From: Parietaria judaica
Lineage: Eukaryota > Streptophyta > Magnoliopsida > Rosales > Urticaceae
DNA: 64,000 nt
Direction: 5' to 3'
NCBI GenBank assembly: GCA_954871525.1
Contig: OX940865.1
Span: 26,830,420-26,894,419, forward strand
The notes beneath the pieces were generated by a model, which saw only the letters and a program-made list of their open reading frames with translations, was not told the DNA's origin and did not search any database. A program made the translations under genes and the position numbers. Below are positions 1 to 10,679 of this stretch, in pieces (positions within the stretch are counted from its first letter, which is position 1; every line of letters begins with the position of its first letter).

Positions 1-546
1 ACCATGTGAACTAGGGTTTTTTACCCTCTTACTTTTTTAATCGTAGGAAAGAAAGGTAATATATACCTTTTACAAGTAGTAACACATCAGCATAAATAAA
101 CTACTAATAAAATAATAATAAAAGCTAATAACTAAATATTTATATTTCCCAACAAAAGTTTTTTTCATGTACTGATAACTGGTATCGGGAGTGTTAACAA
201 TCTGGCATTTTACCGGTATTAAATCCTGGCCGGTAAAAATACTTGTTTGAAATCGGGAATTCTGGTTTAAACTGGGTTTTGCTGGCTTATAATCGGGACC
301 AAACATGTGCTTACATAAGTTATGTGCCGAGGGACCATTTATGCTCATACTATATATTAGAAGGGTCATTCGTGCTGATTACTCTTTCTTGTCAGTAAAC
401 ATATGTACATTGATTGTGCCATGATCTCTCTATGTGGAACTCTATCTCTTGTTATTTTTTCGGTACCCAGGCTCTTGGATATGCATGTGTGTGTATATAT
501 AGATATATGAACTGCTTATACATTATTGGTGCTTCTTCATCTACAG
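1..546 (+). other. Intronic sequence upstream of the first visible FAB1 exon
   Basis: No exon could be recognised here. The first visible exon at 547 begins with the last base of a split codon, so the preceding exon must end with two codon bases before a GT donor. No such site with a fitting protein was found, so that exon probably lies to the left of the window. Around 190-300 there is a degenerate tract rich in accgg/ccggt words, like several other small repeats in the window. Confidence 0.55.
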
Positions 547-3528
547 TTTTGGGAGAATGGTTGCTTGCTTTCGGTATTCATCAATCAATGTGCTATCTGT
601 TCATCTTCCTCCTCCAAAACTTGATTTTTACAATGCCGATCAAGATTGGCTACAGAAAGAAGCAAATAAGGTGCAAAGAGCATGCTGATGATTTCTGTTA
701 CTACATTTTTTGATTGATTTTAAATTGCGGAAAATTATTTAAATCAACGATCTTGTTTATCAGGTACAAAGCCAAGCAGTAGTTCTTTTTACTGAAGTAC
801 AAAATGCTCTACAACAAATTTCACAGAAGAAAATGAGTTTGGAACAACACGATGCTGAATCACGGCAACGACTCGCGGAACTGGAGGGAATGTTAGAAAA
901 GGATAGAAAAGAACTTGAGGTATTTAGATATGTGCTAGATTTGCGTGATGAAGTTACAAAGAGAAGTTTTGTATGACCTGGAATACAAATCCAAGAGAAA
1001 CCAAAACACCTTATTGATGAACAAAACCCCAGCCTCTAATTTGAAAGCTGGACCCGTAAAACTCTCCCTTTTGCCCGCCTAGATTTAACTAAACATAAGT
1101 AATAATTACGTACGCATCGATCCCTAACTCTCTATATTTCTACAGGAATCATTACAAAGAGAATTGTCAAGAGAAGAGAAAGCAGGTCAACCTTCCATTG
1201 ATATTCTTGAAATAAACAAAATACGGAGACAGATTGTTTTCCGTTCTTACATTTGGGACCAGCTTTTGATACACGCAGTGAGTTCCAATAATTATCCCAC
1301 CCCAAAACTTAAGGAGATATCAGTCAGTTCTGCAGAGAAGATCATTGAGACAAATGAGGAATTAGCACCCGACACAAATTCTCAGAACATTGATTCAATT
1401 GATTTGGGCGAGAATAATAAGAATGAGGCCGAGGTTTTACTTTCTTCTGGTGAGAGTGTCAACGGAATATGTGATTCTCGGGAAAATGGAGAGATGATAC
1501 GGAGGGCTTACTCAGAGGGAGAGTATCCAAAAGTGGCCGATCTATCAGACACCCTTGATGCTGCATGGACCGGCGATTCAACTGCTGTAAATTCAGCCAC
1601 AGAAAAGTCAAAGCCGGAGAATTCGACATTGGACCAAAGTCAGATCGATAAAATTCATTCTTTGGGATCAACCGTAACTAGTGAAAGCTCGAAAAACTTG
1701 GTGGGCATGCCACTCTTGAACCTAAATGGCTCGATGAGCAAGAATTTATCATTCGGTGCTCAAAAGCTCTTGAATGGTGAGTATAACCCGACATATTTAT
1801 CAACGTTCTGGGAAATAGAAAGGCGAAGTGGGGCCAGACTTCTGCTGCCCATTGGTGTAAATGACACCGTTGTCCCTGTGTATGACGATGAACCCACGAG
1901 TATCATAGCGTATACCCTTGTATCCCAGGCATATAATTTGCAGATTTCTGAATCGGAGAAGCCAAAAGATACCATAGATTCTTCGGTTTCTTTACCACTT
2001 TTTGATTCACTCAATCTCCTCTCACTCAATTCGTTCGATGAATCTGTTTCTGATATCTACAGAAGTTTCGGTTCTGGTGATGATAGTATCTCATCATCCG
2101 CATCAAATACCGGGTCACGAAGCGCACAAAATGTGGACCCGCTGCTCTATTCGAGAGATTTGCATGCTAGAATCTCTTTCACTGATGATGGGCCTTTTGG
2201 CAAAGTGAAGTATACGGTAACTTGTTACTACGCAAAGCGATTCGATGCTTTGAGGCGAATTTGCTGTCCTTCTGAAATGGATTACATTCGATCTCTTAGC
2301 CGTTGTAAGAAATGGGGTGCCCAAGGTGGCAAGAGCAACGTTTTCTTTGCGAAAACATTGGACGAACGATTTATTATCAAGCAAGTCACTAAGACGGAAT
2401 TGGAGTCGTTTATGAAGTTTGGACCGGCTTATTTCAAGTATTTATCGGAGTCGATTAGTACAGGGAGTCCAACTTCTTTGGCGAAGATTCTCGGAATATA
2501 TCAGGTACATTGATGTGTATATTAATTTTTATTCTACATAGGTTTGTTGTTGTTTTTGTGAATAAAAAATTGCACTAATTTTCTAATCAGTAAAGGGAAA
2601 GTGGGAAACTGCATACAAGTTTATAAGTGAAATGAAACTGCTAAAAAATATATTTTTAGAGGGGGAACCGAAACAAAATGACAAATTTAGGGGACATGGC
2701 TTGTAATTACTCAAAAATCAGTTTGGATTCAGTACTTGTGAAATACTAACACATTGTTTTCTTTTGTTGGTCTTACATGAAGGTTTCATCGAAGCATTTA
2801 AAAGGCGGTAAGGAGACCAAGATGGATGTCTTGGTGATGGAGAATCTTTTATTCAGGCGTAACATCACTCGGCTATATGACCTTAAAGGCTCCGCACGGT
2901 CGCGATATAATTCCGACACGAGTGGGAGTAACAAGGTTTTATTGGACCAGAATTTGATCGAAGCTATGCCGACTTCCCCAATCTTTCTTGGAAACAAAGC
3001 AAAGCGGTCGTTGGAGAGGGCCGTTTGGAACGACACGTCGTTCCTCGCTGTAAGTTGAGCCTGCAAAATTAATTTTGTATCTCGATCTTAGAACTCGTAT
3101 ATGTAGGGTTAATTAGGAAACAAAACAAATCAAATTTACATGAGAGGAAACAAAATCAAATCTTATACGGGATTCTGCTGATACAGCTGATCGACGTGAT
3201 GGATTACTCGTTATTGGTCGGTGTTGACGAGGAAAACCACGAGCTGGTTCTCGGGATCATCGATTTCATGAGGCAGTATACATGGGACAAGCACCTCGAG
3301 ACTTGGGTCAAGACCTCCGGCTTCCTCGGCGGACCGAGGAACGAAGCTCCGACGGTGATATCGCCGCAGCAATACAAGAAACGGTTCCGCAAAGCCATGT
3401 CCACTTATTTCCTGATGGTCCCGGACCAGTGGTTTCCGGCGGCAATCATCCCGTGCCGCTCTCAATCCGATCTCCTCGAAGAAGATCCGGAAGTCGCATC
3501 ATCTATTGAAAAAAGTGAGTTATCTTGA
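547..3528 (+). CDS. FAB1: FAB1-type 1-phosphatidylinositol-3-phosphate 5-kinase, 3' part (5' end outside window)
   Basis: Exons are 547-670, 764-919, 1146-2504, 2783-3049 and 3187-3528, all with GT-AG introns and a preserved frame, giving about 749 residues. The first exon encodes the end of the conserved cysteine-rich region (FGRMVACFRYSSINV). A coiled-coil-like stretch follows (764-919), then a long variable linker, then the lipid kinase domain. Kinase signatures are GGKSNVFF (about 2326-2349), RFIIKQV with the putative ATP-binding lysine, YDLKGSARSRYN (from about 2876), MDYSLLVG (3196) and IIDFMRQYTWDK (3259). Family knowledge: the enzyme makes PI(3,5)P2 on endosomal and vacuolar membranes; FAB1A/B also carry an N-terminal FYVE finger and a Cpn60-like domain, which are not in this window. 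I cannot assign the A, B, C or D paralogue. The 3' part of this gene was included in a tandem duplication; see 23353-23650. Confidence 0.93.
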
Positions 3529-4682
3529 TTTTGATTTCTCTTGTATCCCTTATATAGTTTTATTTTTTGGCACTATTTTATGTGTATTATGTTCTTCAGC
3601 GTGTATAGTTTTGTTTGGTATTTTGTTTGTGTCATAGGGGAGAGAAAATGAAGAGTCCAGTGATTTATTTACATATAGCAGAAGGATTACAGGTGTAAAT
3701 TGGGCTGGCCCGGCCCACAAACCGTTAGGCCCTCCAAGCCCACGGTTGTGCCCCGACCCGTCCCCGTCTCATGTTCGGGGCAGGCTTTTGATGGCCCACA
3801 TGCCCTGACCCGAAATGATAAAAAGGCACAACGGGGCGAGCGCAACCGGTTTCTTTTTTACAGGAGAGGGCGGATGGGTCTGGACCGGGCCGGCTACACC
3901 TCAAGGATATAGTATAGGGTCCCAGATTAATTGTATCATAAATTTTCATTTTGGGGTTGCTTTTATTTTATTTATTTAATGAATACCCTTTTGATGGGTA
4001 AATAAAATATCATAGTATTTGTTATATTTGAAATTCTAAATAAAATAATAACTACGGACTGTTGTCAACTTTTAGTTATTTTTCCCACGTGGTATTTAAC
4101 TATTTATTGGTAAATTGTTTATAAAACAGTTGTTGCTGGTAACAAAAACTAATTTAGCGTTTGGTAAAAAAAATTATTTAGGCTTAAAAGACTAAAATAA
4201 ACTAAAACCGTATTTTTGTTTTTTAAAAAAAAAACAAAAGCTACGAATTCTAGCTTTTACGATTCGTGTACAAAAATTTAAAATCGATTTTTGGTTTTTT
4301 CAAAAAACAATTTTACCAAACACCTGAAAATCGGTTAAGTTTATTTTAAAAACAAAAACGGGCCTTAATAAGCTATGCCAAACGCATCCAATATCTCTTT
4401 GCGCTCAAACGAGCTAACTTTTTTATCATCACCCATAAAAATTCAAATTATATTTTTTTTCTTGGGAAAGAACATCAAAATAAAAATATATAATAAAATG
4501 AATAATGCTACCTATTACATGATATGCTTTTATATAATCAACATTTTACACGATATCTACCGTTGACTGGTCGGCTTCTTCTCCGGTATCAAAGAAAGAG
4601 ATTAAGAAAATGTTGCTTCTATTAACCTCATTGATCAAAGTTTGCCACTGATCTCCAAAACGACAAATCTTAAAATGTCTTA
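3529..4682. other. Intergenic region 3' of FAB1
   Basis: No gene recognised. It holds the FAB1 3' UTR region, a GC-rich block at 3692-3915 (separate entry) and AT-rich DNA. Around 4140-4370 there are repeated words resembling a decayed inverted-repeat element (aaaatcgattttt-like arms), whose ends I could not define. Confidence 0.4.
3692..3915. repeat. GC-rich dispersed segment, second copy at 23505-23650
   Basis: A block much richer in GC than its surroundings, with words such as ggcccggcccacaa and catgttcggggcagg. A clearly related, shortened copy lies at about 23505-23650, where it follows the FAB1 remnant, so it was part of the duplicated unit. A short relative (ggcccacaagccgctaggcc) is at about 58400. 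Function unknown; probably an old repeat. The open frames across it show no recognisable protein. Confidence 0.5.
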
Positions 4683-5520
4683 GGGTTAATGATGGCGAAA
4701 ATATTCAAAGTTTAGTCAAAGAACTTTTCGTGTATACAAAGTTTAAAAGTGATGGCAAAAGTCCTTAAAGTCGAATTTAGGGTGTTGATTACTCCATTCT
4801 TGTAAAGTATTTAACTTACCCCTTAACTTTGGCTACGTAAAAACCTTGGGTAGCTGACATGACAATTTTTTACCATGTGGACAAGCCCAATTAGGGGTTT
4901 AACTCGTTGTTTTGTCGTAACGAGGGTGATCTGGGCTCGCCCACGTGGCAAAATATTGCTATGTCAGCAACTTACGTTTGTCCACGTGGCCAAAGTTAAC
5001 GGGTAAGTTAATTGTGTTACGAGAATGGAGTGGTCAACGCCCTAATTAGTCCCCAAAATGTATGGCAAAATGCCATCCGGGTTTTATTTATATTTTTTTA
5101 CTTTAAAAAACCCGTATACGGATATATCCGGGACCGGAAAAAAAAATTCTCGAATATATCCTGATCCGGGTTTTGTTTTTTTAATATTTTAATTAAATCT
5201 ATTTTCTGGGCCGTTGATCTTGACAATCCAACAACCCAGATCAAAAGTTTTTTTATTATTTTTAAAAACCTGGATATTTTGATATCCGGGTTGCGTCATA
5301 CCCGGATACAGATATATCCGTATCCGGGTTTTTCCTAATACGGATATATTTGTATCCGGGTTTTTTATTTTTATTTTTTGAATATCCGGGTTTAATCCGG
5401 TGGAAGATTTTGGAGACTAGCCCTAATTATGACTCTATATATTTTTGCCATCATTTTTAGACTTTAGATATATGAAGAGTTCTTTGACTAAACTTTAAAT
5501 ATCTTTGCTATCATTAACCC
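4683..5520. mobile_element. Long-TIR Mutator-like MITE, copy 1, with nested insertion
   Basis: The left end (gggttaatgatggc) is inverted at the right end (gctatcattaaccc). The arms of about 100 bp match those of the better preserved copy at 59990-60458. The flanks aatgtctta and aatgtgaat may be a decayed 9-bp duplication. There is no coding capacity. The extra length relative to copy 2 is explained by a nested element at 5047-5419. Confidence 0.85.
5047..5419. mobile_element. hAT-like MITE nested in the Mutator-like MITE
   Basis: The insert is flanked by a perfect direct repeat gccctaat (5039-5046 and 5420-5427). It begins tagtccccaaaat and ends attttggagacta, an imperfect inverted repeat. 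An 8-bp duplication with short terminal inverted repeats fits hAT. The related MITE at 59990-60458 lacks this insertion and shows the empty site. The interior is built of repeated ccggatatatccgg-type words on an AT-rich background. Confidence 0.75.
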
Positions 5521-5844
5521 AATGTGAATTGCAAACTTTTGGTGATCGTATATGAAAAGGAGAAAAACGACAATTAATTTGGTTGTCAACATAAAAACGA
5601 CAATGTTCAATAGGGTTTTTTTTTTTTTTTTTTCATTCAGAAAACATCTTTACATTGTTTGAGCGCTTAATCAATCCGACATGAATGTTCAAGGCGTGCT
5701 AAATGGACTTACATGAAAATGTAATTCAATTTTTTTGAATTTATTGTAATTAGAAGAATTTTATTTCAAATGCTTTAAAATACAATAAACAAATTTTCAT
5801 TTATTTATTTCAAGTGCTTTCAATTGAATGATCTCTAAATTGAC

Positions 5845-5945
5845 AAGATGTGCTTGGTCTAGTGGTAACAAGTATATCACTTAAGACATTAGAAGTCTTG
5901 ATTTCGAGTCACCATGTGATAGGAGTGAAATCCAAAGATCCTCAT
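5845..5945 (+). mobile_element. tRNA-like (SINE-type) head interrupted by the LTR element
   Basis: It contains tggtctagtgg (5855-5865), a good match to a tRNA A box, and about 45 bp later atttcgagtc, a weak B box. It lacks a foldable acceptor stem and a proper T-loop, so it is not a tRNA gene. The sequence continues after the LTR element at 10171 into a (TA)n run, which would be its 3' tail. Confidence 0.5.
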
Positions 5946-6469
5946 TGTTAAGGTCGGATTTGGTCAAATCCATCCCCAACTCTACACTTGTCGTTTTAAC
6001 ATTAAAACGATAAAAATAGAGGCAAGAGACAAGAGGATTTTCAGCCCACGATAGAACAACCAATAAAAGCCCAGTTCGCAGAAAAAGCCCAAAGAGTAAA
6101 GCCTCTACTAACCCTAAGCCTATAAATGCAAAAGAAAACCTCATGGAGAAGGGGGAGGGGGTTCAGCCGTGAGAGGAGAGAAAAGAGAAAAGAAAGAAGA
6201 GAGAAAGGAGAAGAGAATCCACCAAACCCATTGAACTACGTGATGACCTGATCCCGGTTCGACGGGTACGTAGGCAGCCTCGCCGAAGGCGGCGGGGTGC
6301 GGCATCAAATCATGTTTTCCATTATTACTCCTTCGTGTGTCCGAGCTATCAAACGGGAAAAACCGAGTCCTTTCGGGATAAATAAATCGGGGATAATTGT
6401 TATTCATATTTTGTTGTGTTTGTTTGATTATCCTCGTGACTGGTAAGGCGGTGCGAATCGCCCTCTACA
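5946..6469 (+). repeat. 5' LTR (524 bp)
   Basis: TG...CA termini. A TATA box candidate tataaat is at 6121-6127. Identical to the 3' LTR apart from position 6028. Confidence 0.95.
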
Positions 6470-6470
6470 G

Positions 6471-6489
6471 TTTGGCGCCCATCGAGGGG
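6471..6489 (+). promoter_or_regulatory. Primer-binding site of the LTR element
   Basis: The sequence tttggcgcccatcgagggg begins one base after the 5' LTR. It has the tggcgccc core seen in many plant Ty3/gypsy elements that prime from a tRNA 3' end. The exact tRNA was not determined. Confidence 0.75.
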
Positions 6490-6840
6490 CTTAGTTTTTC
6501 TCTAACTCACAGCCAGGAACTCGAAGAGATGACGACCAACGACGACGACGACAACGCCGAGCGCTCATCTCGTCTATACATTTGATGAATAAAACTGTAT
6601 CATTTCTTAGTTTTCTTACAGGCCTTGCCGTGAGCTTTGATTCGACGGGTCAGTCGCCCCTACCGGACGCTCGAGGAGAAAGTTGCAGACGCTGCAAGTT
6701 TCATCGCCAACAAACAGGTCGGCGGCCTGCTCGCTGTGTGGGAGGAGAGCTGCTTCCCCGCAGGAGGGCGACAGCCTGCCAACGAGCAGGGCTTCCCGCC
6801 CATGGCAGGTGGGACGACACTTGCTTCCCCGGTGGCAGCT

Positions 6841-7395
6841 CACGTGCTTCCCCAGTGGCAGCTCAGCAGCTTGCGACGACCCAAGAGCCGACGACGAGGA
6901 AGGCCGACGACGTCTCCGCCGAGTGCGAGGGCAGCTACTTCCCCAGTGGCAGGTCAGCAGCTTGCGACAACCCAAGAGCCGACGAAGAGGAAGCCCGGCG
7001 ACGTCTTCGCTCTATGCGAGGACACCTGCTTCCCCAGCGGCAGCCCAGCAGCTTGCGACAACCCAAGAGCCGACGACGAGGAAGGCCGACGACGTGTTCG
7101 CCGAGTGCGAGGGCAGCTGCTTCCCCAGCGGCAGGTCAGCAGCTTGCGACAACCCAAGAGCCGACGACGAGGAAGGCCGACGACGTCTTCGCCGAGTGCG
7201 AGGACAGCTGCTTCCCCAGCGGCAGCTCAGCAACTTGCGACAACCCAGCAGCCGACGATGAGGAAGGCCGACGACGTCCTCGCTAAACGCGAGGACACGT
7301 GGTTCCCCAGCGGCAGGTCAGCAGCTTGCAACAACCCAGGAGCCGGCGACGTGGAAGGCCGACGACGTCTTCGCTGACTGCGAGGGCAGTCGCAG
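6841..7395 (+). repeat. 91-bp tandem array (about 6 units)
   Basis: The word cttgcg/cttgca recurs at 6870, 6961, 7052, 7143, 7234 and 7325, exactly 91 bp apart. Units are GC-rich and carry runs of cgacga. Because 91 is not a multiple of three, each unit shifts the frame. Long overlapping frames therefore appear in all three registers, and all give the same arginine-rich pseudo-peptides. I regard them as non-coding. Confidence 0.93.
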
Positions 7396-8071
7396 TTAGC
7401 AAGGACACGTGCTCCCCCAGTGGTAGGTCACGTGCTTCCCCAGTGGCGCGAGAAGGTACGCCCTGACAACGAGCTACGATCCGATGACGCCGACGACGCG
7501 CTCGCCAAGGACACCTGCTTCCCCTTGGCAGGAGAGCAGCTTGCGCTGTGAGCTAAGAGCTAAGATTCGACGACCCAGGCTTCCCGACGGGGACGGTAAG
7601 CGAAGAGGTGCTCGCCGCCTACTACGGGAGCTGCTTGCGCCCACAACGATGAGGTTCTCGCCGCCTACTACGAGAGCTACTTCCGTCCAAGGCGATGAGC
7701 TACTCGCTAGGCAAGCGGAGAGCAGCTTCTACGCAAGAGGATGCCGGCTTCCCGCTGGCCACTGACGCGAACTCCGCACTACATGGAACTGACCACTGGT
7801 TTTATTCTGACTTGCTCACATTTCAGGTACGAGGATACAGGGACATGCGCAGGAGGCTCGAGGAGACGAGGAAAACTTGACGATGCGACGAAAGCATTAT
7901 AAGGCAAGAAAGGGCTTCACAGGACCGAGAAGCTAAAAGACGACCAATGAAACCCAAATGCGAGGAGATGGTCAATGCATCCTATCAAACGACGACCAAT
8001 AACGACATGCACATGCGTTTTTCGGTCCTTACCAGGTAACTTCCATCAACAAGAAAGGTGTTAGTTTTACG

Positions 8072-8392
8072 GCGAAAGTGCCAAGAAATGAAAAAAGGGC
8101 CTCGACGAAAGTTTCGACGGCACCAAGAAATGAAAAAAGGGCCTCGACGAAAGTTTCGACGGCACCAAGAAATGAAAAAAGGGCCTCGACGAAAGTTTCG
8201 ACGGCACCAAGAAATGAAAAAAGGGCCTCGACGAAAGTTTCGACGGCACCAAGAAATGAAAAAAGGGCCTCGACGAAAGTTTCGACGGCACCAAGAAATG
8301 AAAAAAGGGCCTCGACGAAAGTTTCGACGGCACCAAGAAATGAAAAAAGGGCATCGACGAAAGTTTCGACGGCACCAAGAAATAAATAAAAA
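8072..8392 (+). repeat. 42-bp tandem array, first block (about 7 units)
   Basis: The word ctcgacgaaag recurs every 42 bp from 8101. Because 42 is divisible by three, the array is open on both strands; one frame reads EMKKGPRRKFRRHQ per unit. Each unit contains the small inverted repeat cgaaagtttcg. It lies inside the LTR element. Confidence 0.93.
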
Positions 8393-8489
8393 AAAAAGGG
8401 CCTCGATGCACTACCGAGTACGCCACCGTGGCGGGTACGAGATTATCATCGGACTCGTCACCGTGCACGACTCGATGAGGAAGGAAAAA

Positions 8490-8775
8490 TAAGGGCCTCG
8501 ACGAAAGTTTCGACGGCACCAAGACATGAAAAAAGGGCCTCGACGAAAGTTTCGACGGCACCAAGAAATGAAAAAAGGGCCTTGACGAAAGTTTCGACGG
8601 CACCAAGAAATGAAAAAAGGGCCTTGACGAAAGTTTCGACGGCACCAAGAAATGAAAAAAGGGCCTCGACGAAAGTTTCGACGGCACCAAGAAACGAAAA
8701 AAGGGCCTCGACGAAAGTTTCGACGGCACCAAGAAATGAAAAAAGGGCCTCGACGAAAGTATCGACGACACCATA
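8490..8775 (+). repeat. 42-bp tandem array, second block (about 7 units)
   Basis: Same unit as the 8072-8392 block, at 8497, 8539, 8581, 8623, 8665, 8707 and 8749. About 100 bp of unrelated sequence separates the blocks. Two units carry cttgac instead of ctcgac. It ends in a (TA)n-like run at about 8787-8815. Confidence 0.93.
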
Positions 8776-8815
8776 AAGAAAATATATATACATATATATA
8801 TATACATATATATAA

Positions 8816-9631
8816 CGATGAGATCAAATTTTTGTTTCTTTTTGTTCTTTACATATGTGCATATTTCATATCTACTTACGATCAAAACAAAAGAATTCTC
8901 AGCTAAAATGCAGGGTAAAGAGAAAGAATTAGATAAAAACGAGGAAAGGATCACTGCGCTCATGACGTCGGGGTCATCGTCGACAAAGGATATTATCTCG
9001 CTAATGAGTATCGTCGAGGTAACGAGCTCGTCATCGCAGAGAAACTGGCCGACTGGACGAGCTCGCACTGAGAGGAGGACGCTTCCACCGATGACGCAAG
9101 GATCGAAGAGTCAAATACCGCATTGATAAGCTACAGTCCTCAACTGAGAAGCCATCCACCACATAAAGTCAAGTTCACACTATGGAGCGTTCACACGGCT
9201 TCCTTAAAAGTATCATCTCCCTCGAAGTCGACAAGTCCATCGCAACAACGCTCGACAAGCTCATCGGATATCACGAGGGCCGAGTCCATAGCGAGGATCT
9301 TCGGTGAGGATGGTGTCGGTCCAAGTGGTACTTCCGTCCCCGTTCGGTCAAGGCCTCCGTCGAGGCCTACCCCGTTGGGCTCGTGAGAAGTCAAACAACG
9401 GCGAGACCATCGGCTACCCGAGGGAGTTGCCAACCCTCTCATTGACGATATCATAAAGTCAAAGCACCTACCCGACGACTCATGGTTACACTATCGCTTG
9501 CTACGGGAATTATTATCGGAGAGCACCACCGGGCAATAACTTGGTCTATGATTCCTATCATTAGGAGCGATAATTCAGATCGGAAGTGATAAAGCTTTTC
9601 TCTACATTTTACCAAGTGCTCACACTTGATA
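8816..9631 (+). other. Internal region of the LTR element, no recognised protein
   Basis: It contains short open frames rich in serine, with cgacg/gacgat words resembling those of the arrays upstream. No retroviral motif (zinc knuckle, DTGA, YxDD, HHCC) was found on either strand. Confidence 0.6.
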
Positions 9632-9646
9632 AAATGGGGGACTAAC
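9632..9646 (+). promoter_or_regulatory. Polypurine tract of the LTR element
   Basis: The sequence aaatgggggactaac lies directly before the 3' LTR, the expected position for plus-strand priming. Confidence 0.75.
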
Positions 9647-10170
9647 TGTTAAGGTCGGATTTGGTCAAATCCATCCCCAACTCTACACTTGTCGTTTTAA
9701 CATTAAAACGATAAAAATAGAGGCAAGATACAAGAGGATTTTCAGCCCACGATAGAACAACCAATAAAAGCCCAGTTCGCAGAAAAAGCCCAAAGAGTAA
9801 AGCCTCTACTAACCCTAAGCCTATAAATGCAAAAGAAAACCTCATGGAGAAGGGGGAGGGGGTTCAGCCGTGAGAGGAGAGAAAAGAGAAAAGAAAGAAG
9901 AGAGAAAGGAGAAGAGAATCCACCAAACCCATTGAACTACGTGATGACCTGATCCCGGTTCGACGGGTACGTAGGCAGCCTCGCCGAAGGCGGCGGGGTG
10001 CGGCATCAAATCATGTTTTCCATTATTACTCCTTCGTGTGTCCGAGCTATCAAACGGGAAAAACCGAGTCCTTTCGGGATAAATAAATCGGGGATAATTG
10101 TTATTCATATTTTGTTGTGTTTGTTTGATTATCCTCGTGACTGGTAAGGCGGTGCGAATCGCCCTCTACA
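9647..10170 (+). repeat. 3' LTR (524 bp)
   Basis: Same length and ends as the 5' LTR, with a TATA box candidate at 9822-9828. It is followed by the target duplication ctcat. Confidence 0.95.
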
Positions 10171-10175
10171 CTCAT

Positions 10176-10679
10176 ATATATATATATATATATATATAAA
10201 GAAAAAAAATTGAATTCTATCTAAAAATCTCCAATACTTACGGGTACAAGCGGAGGAAAGGTGCGGGCGTCATTTAATAGCTTTTACTGTCGTTTTCTGT
10301 CATTTAATAGTTTTATTGTCGTATTATATTTTAGGCAGTTTTCATGTGTTGTTATAGCTTAGTCGATTAGGGCTTTGAGACTTTATGCAAATTTTTTTGT
10401 CATGAAGACTTCTCCACCGTTAGGAGAGGTGGCCGTGCTCTCGAATCCACGTGATTTGGTTATCTTTGACGTTTCATTTAGTAAATTTCCGAGAATTCAT
10501 CATCGATGAATTCCCATTGGCAATTTGCGATTATTGTCTGAATTCGACATATCAGCGGACTCCCAATAGCTGAAGTTGAGCTATTGCAAATATTCCTGAG
10601 GCACGAGCCGACACAATTGAGCTTGTTGTAACCGGACAAACACACGGATTATTTATTTTTGGTGTGCCGCTGCTAGCAC
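10176..10679. other. Intergenic region, left edge of duplicated block A
   Basis: It starts with a (TA)n microsatellite (10174-10197). At about 10403-10510 (+) there is a short open frame from an ATG, and at about 10589-10700 (+) another open stretch without a start. Neither resembles a family I know. Homology with block B begins around 10680. Confidence 0.4.

Larger units (their letters stand above)
5946..10170 (+). mobile_element. Full-length non-autonomous LTR retrotransposon
   Basis: The element is bounded by a perfect 5-bp duplication ctcat (5941-5945 and 10171-10175). Its LTRs are two 524-bp repeats beginning tgttaagg and ending ctctaca, followed by a primer-binding-like site and preceded by a purine-rich tract. 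The LTRs differ at one position by eye (G at 6028, T at 9729), so the insertion is very recent. The 3177-bp interior shows no gag, protease, reverse transcriptase, RNase H or integrase. Instead it carries a 91-bp and a 42-bp minisatellite. It must move, if at all, using proteins of another element. The PBS style suggests Ty3/gypsy, which is inference. Confidence 0.95.

Noticed and set aside
5850..5930. tRNA gene
   Set aside because: A-box and weak B-box words are present, but no acceptor stem or anticodon arm can be folded.
6582..7377. Three overlapping open frames of about 190-250 codons on the + strand
   Set aside because: They are products of the frame-shifting 91-bp array inside the LTR element and have no known domain.
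8072..8775. CRISPR-like array
   Set aside because: The units are contiguous without variable spacers and the DNA is clearly from a plant nucleus.
8067..9068. 333-codon minus-strand open frame and its counterparts
   Set aside because: It is the 42-bp array read on the other strand; the peptide is a simple 14-residue repeat.
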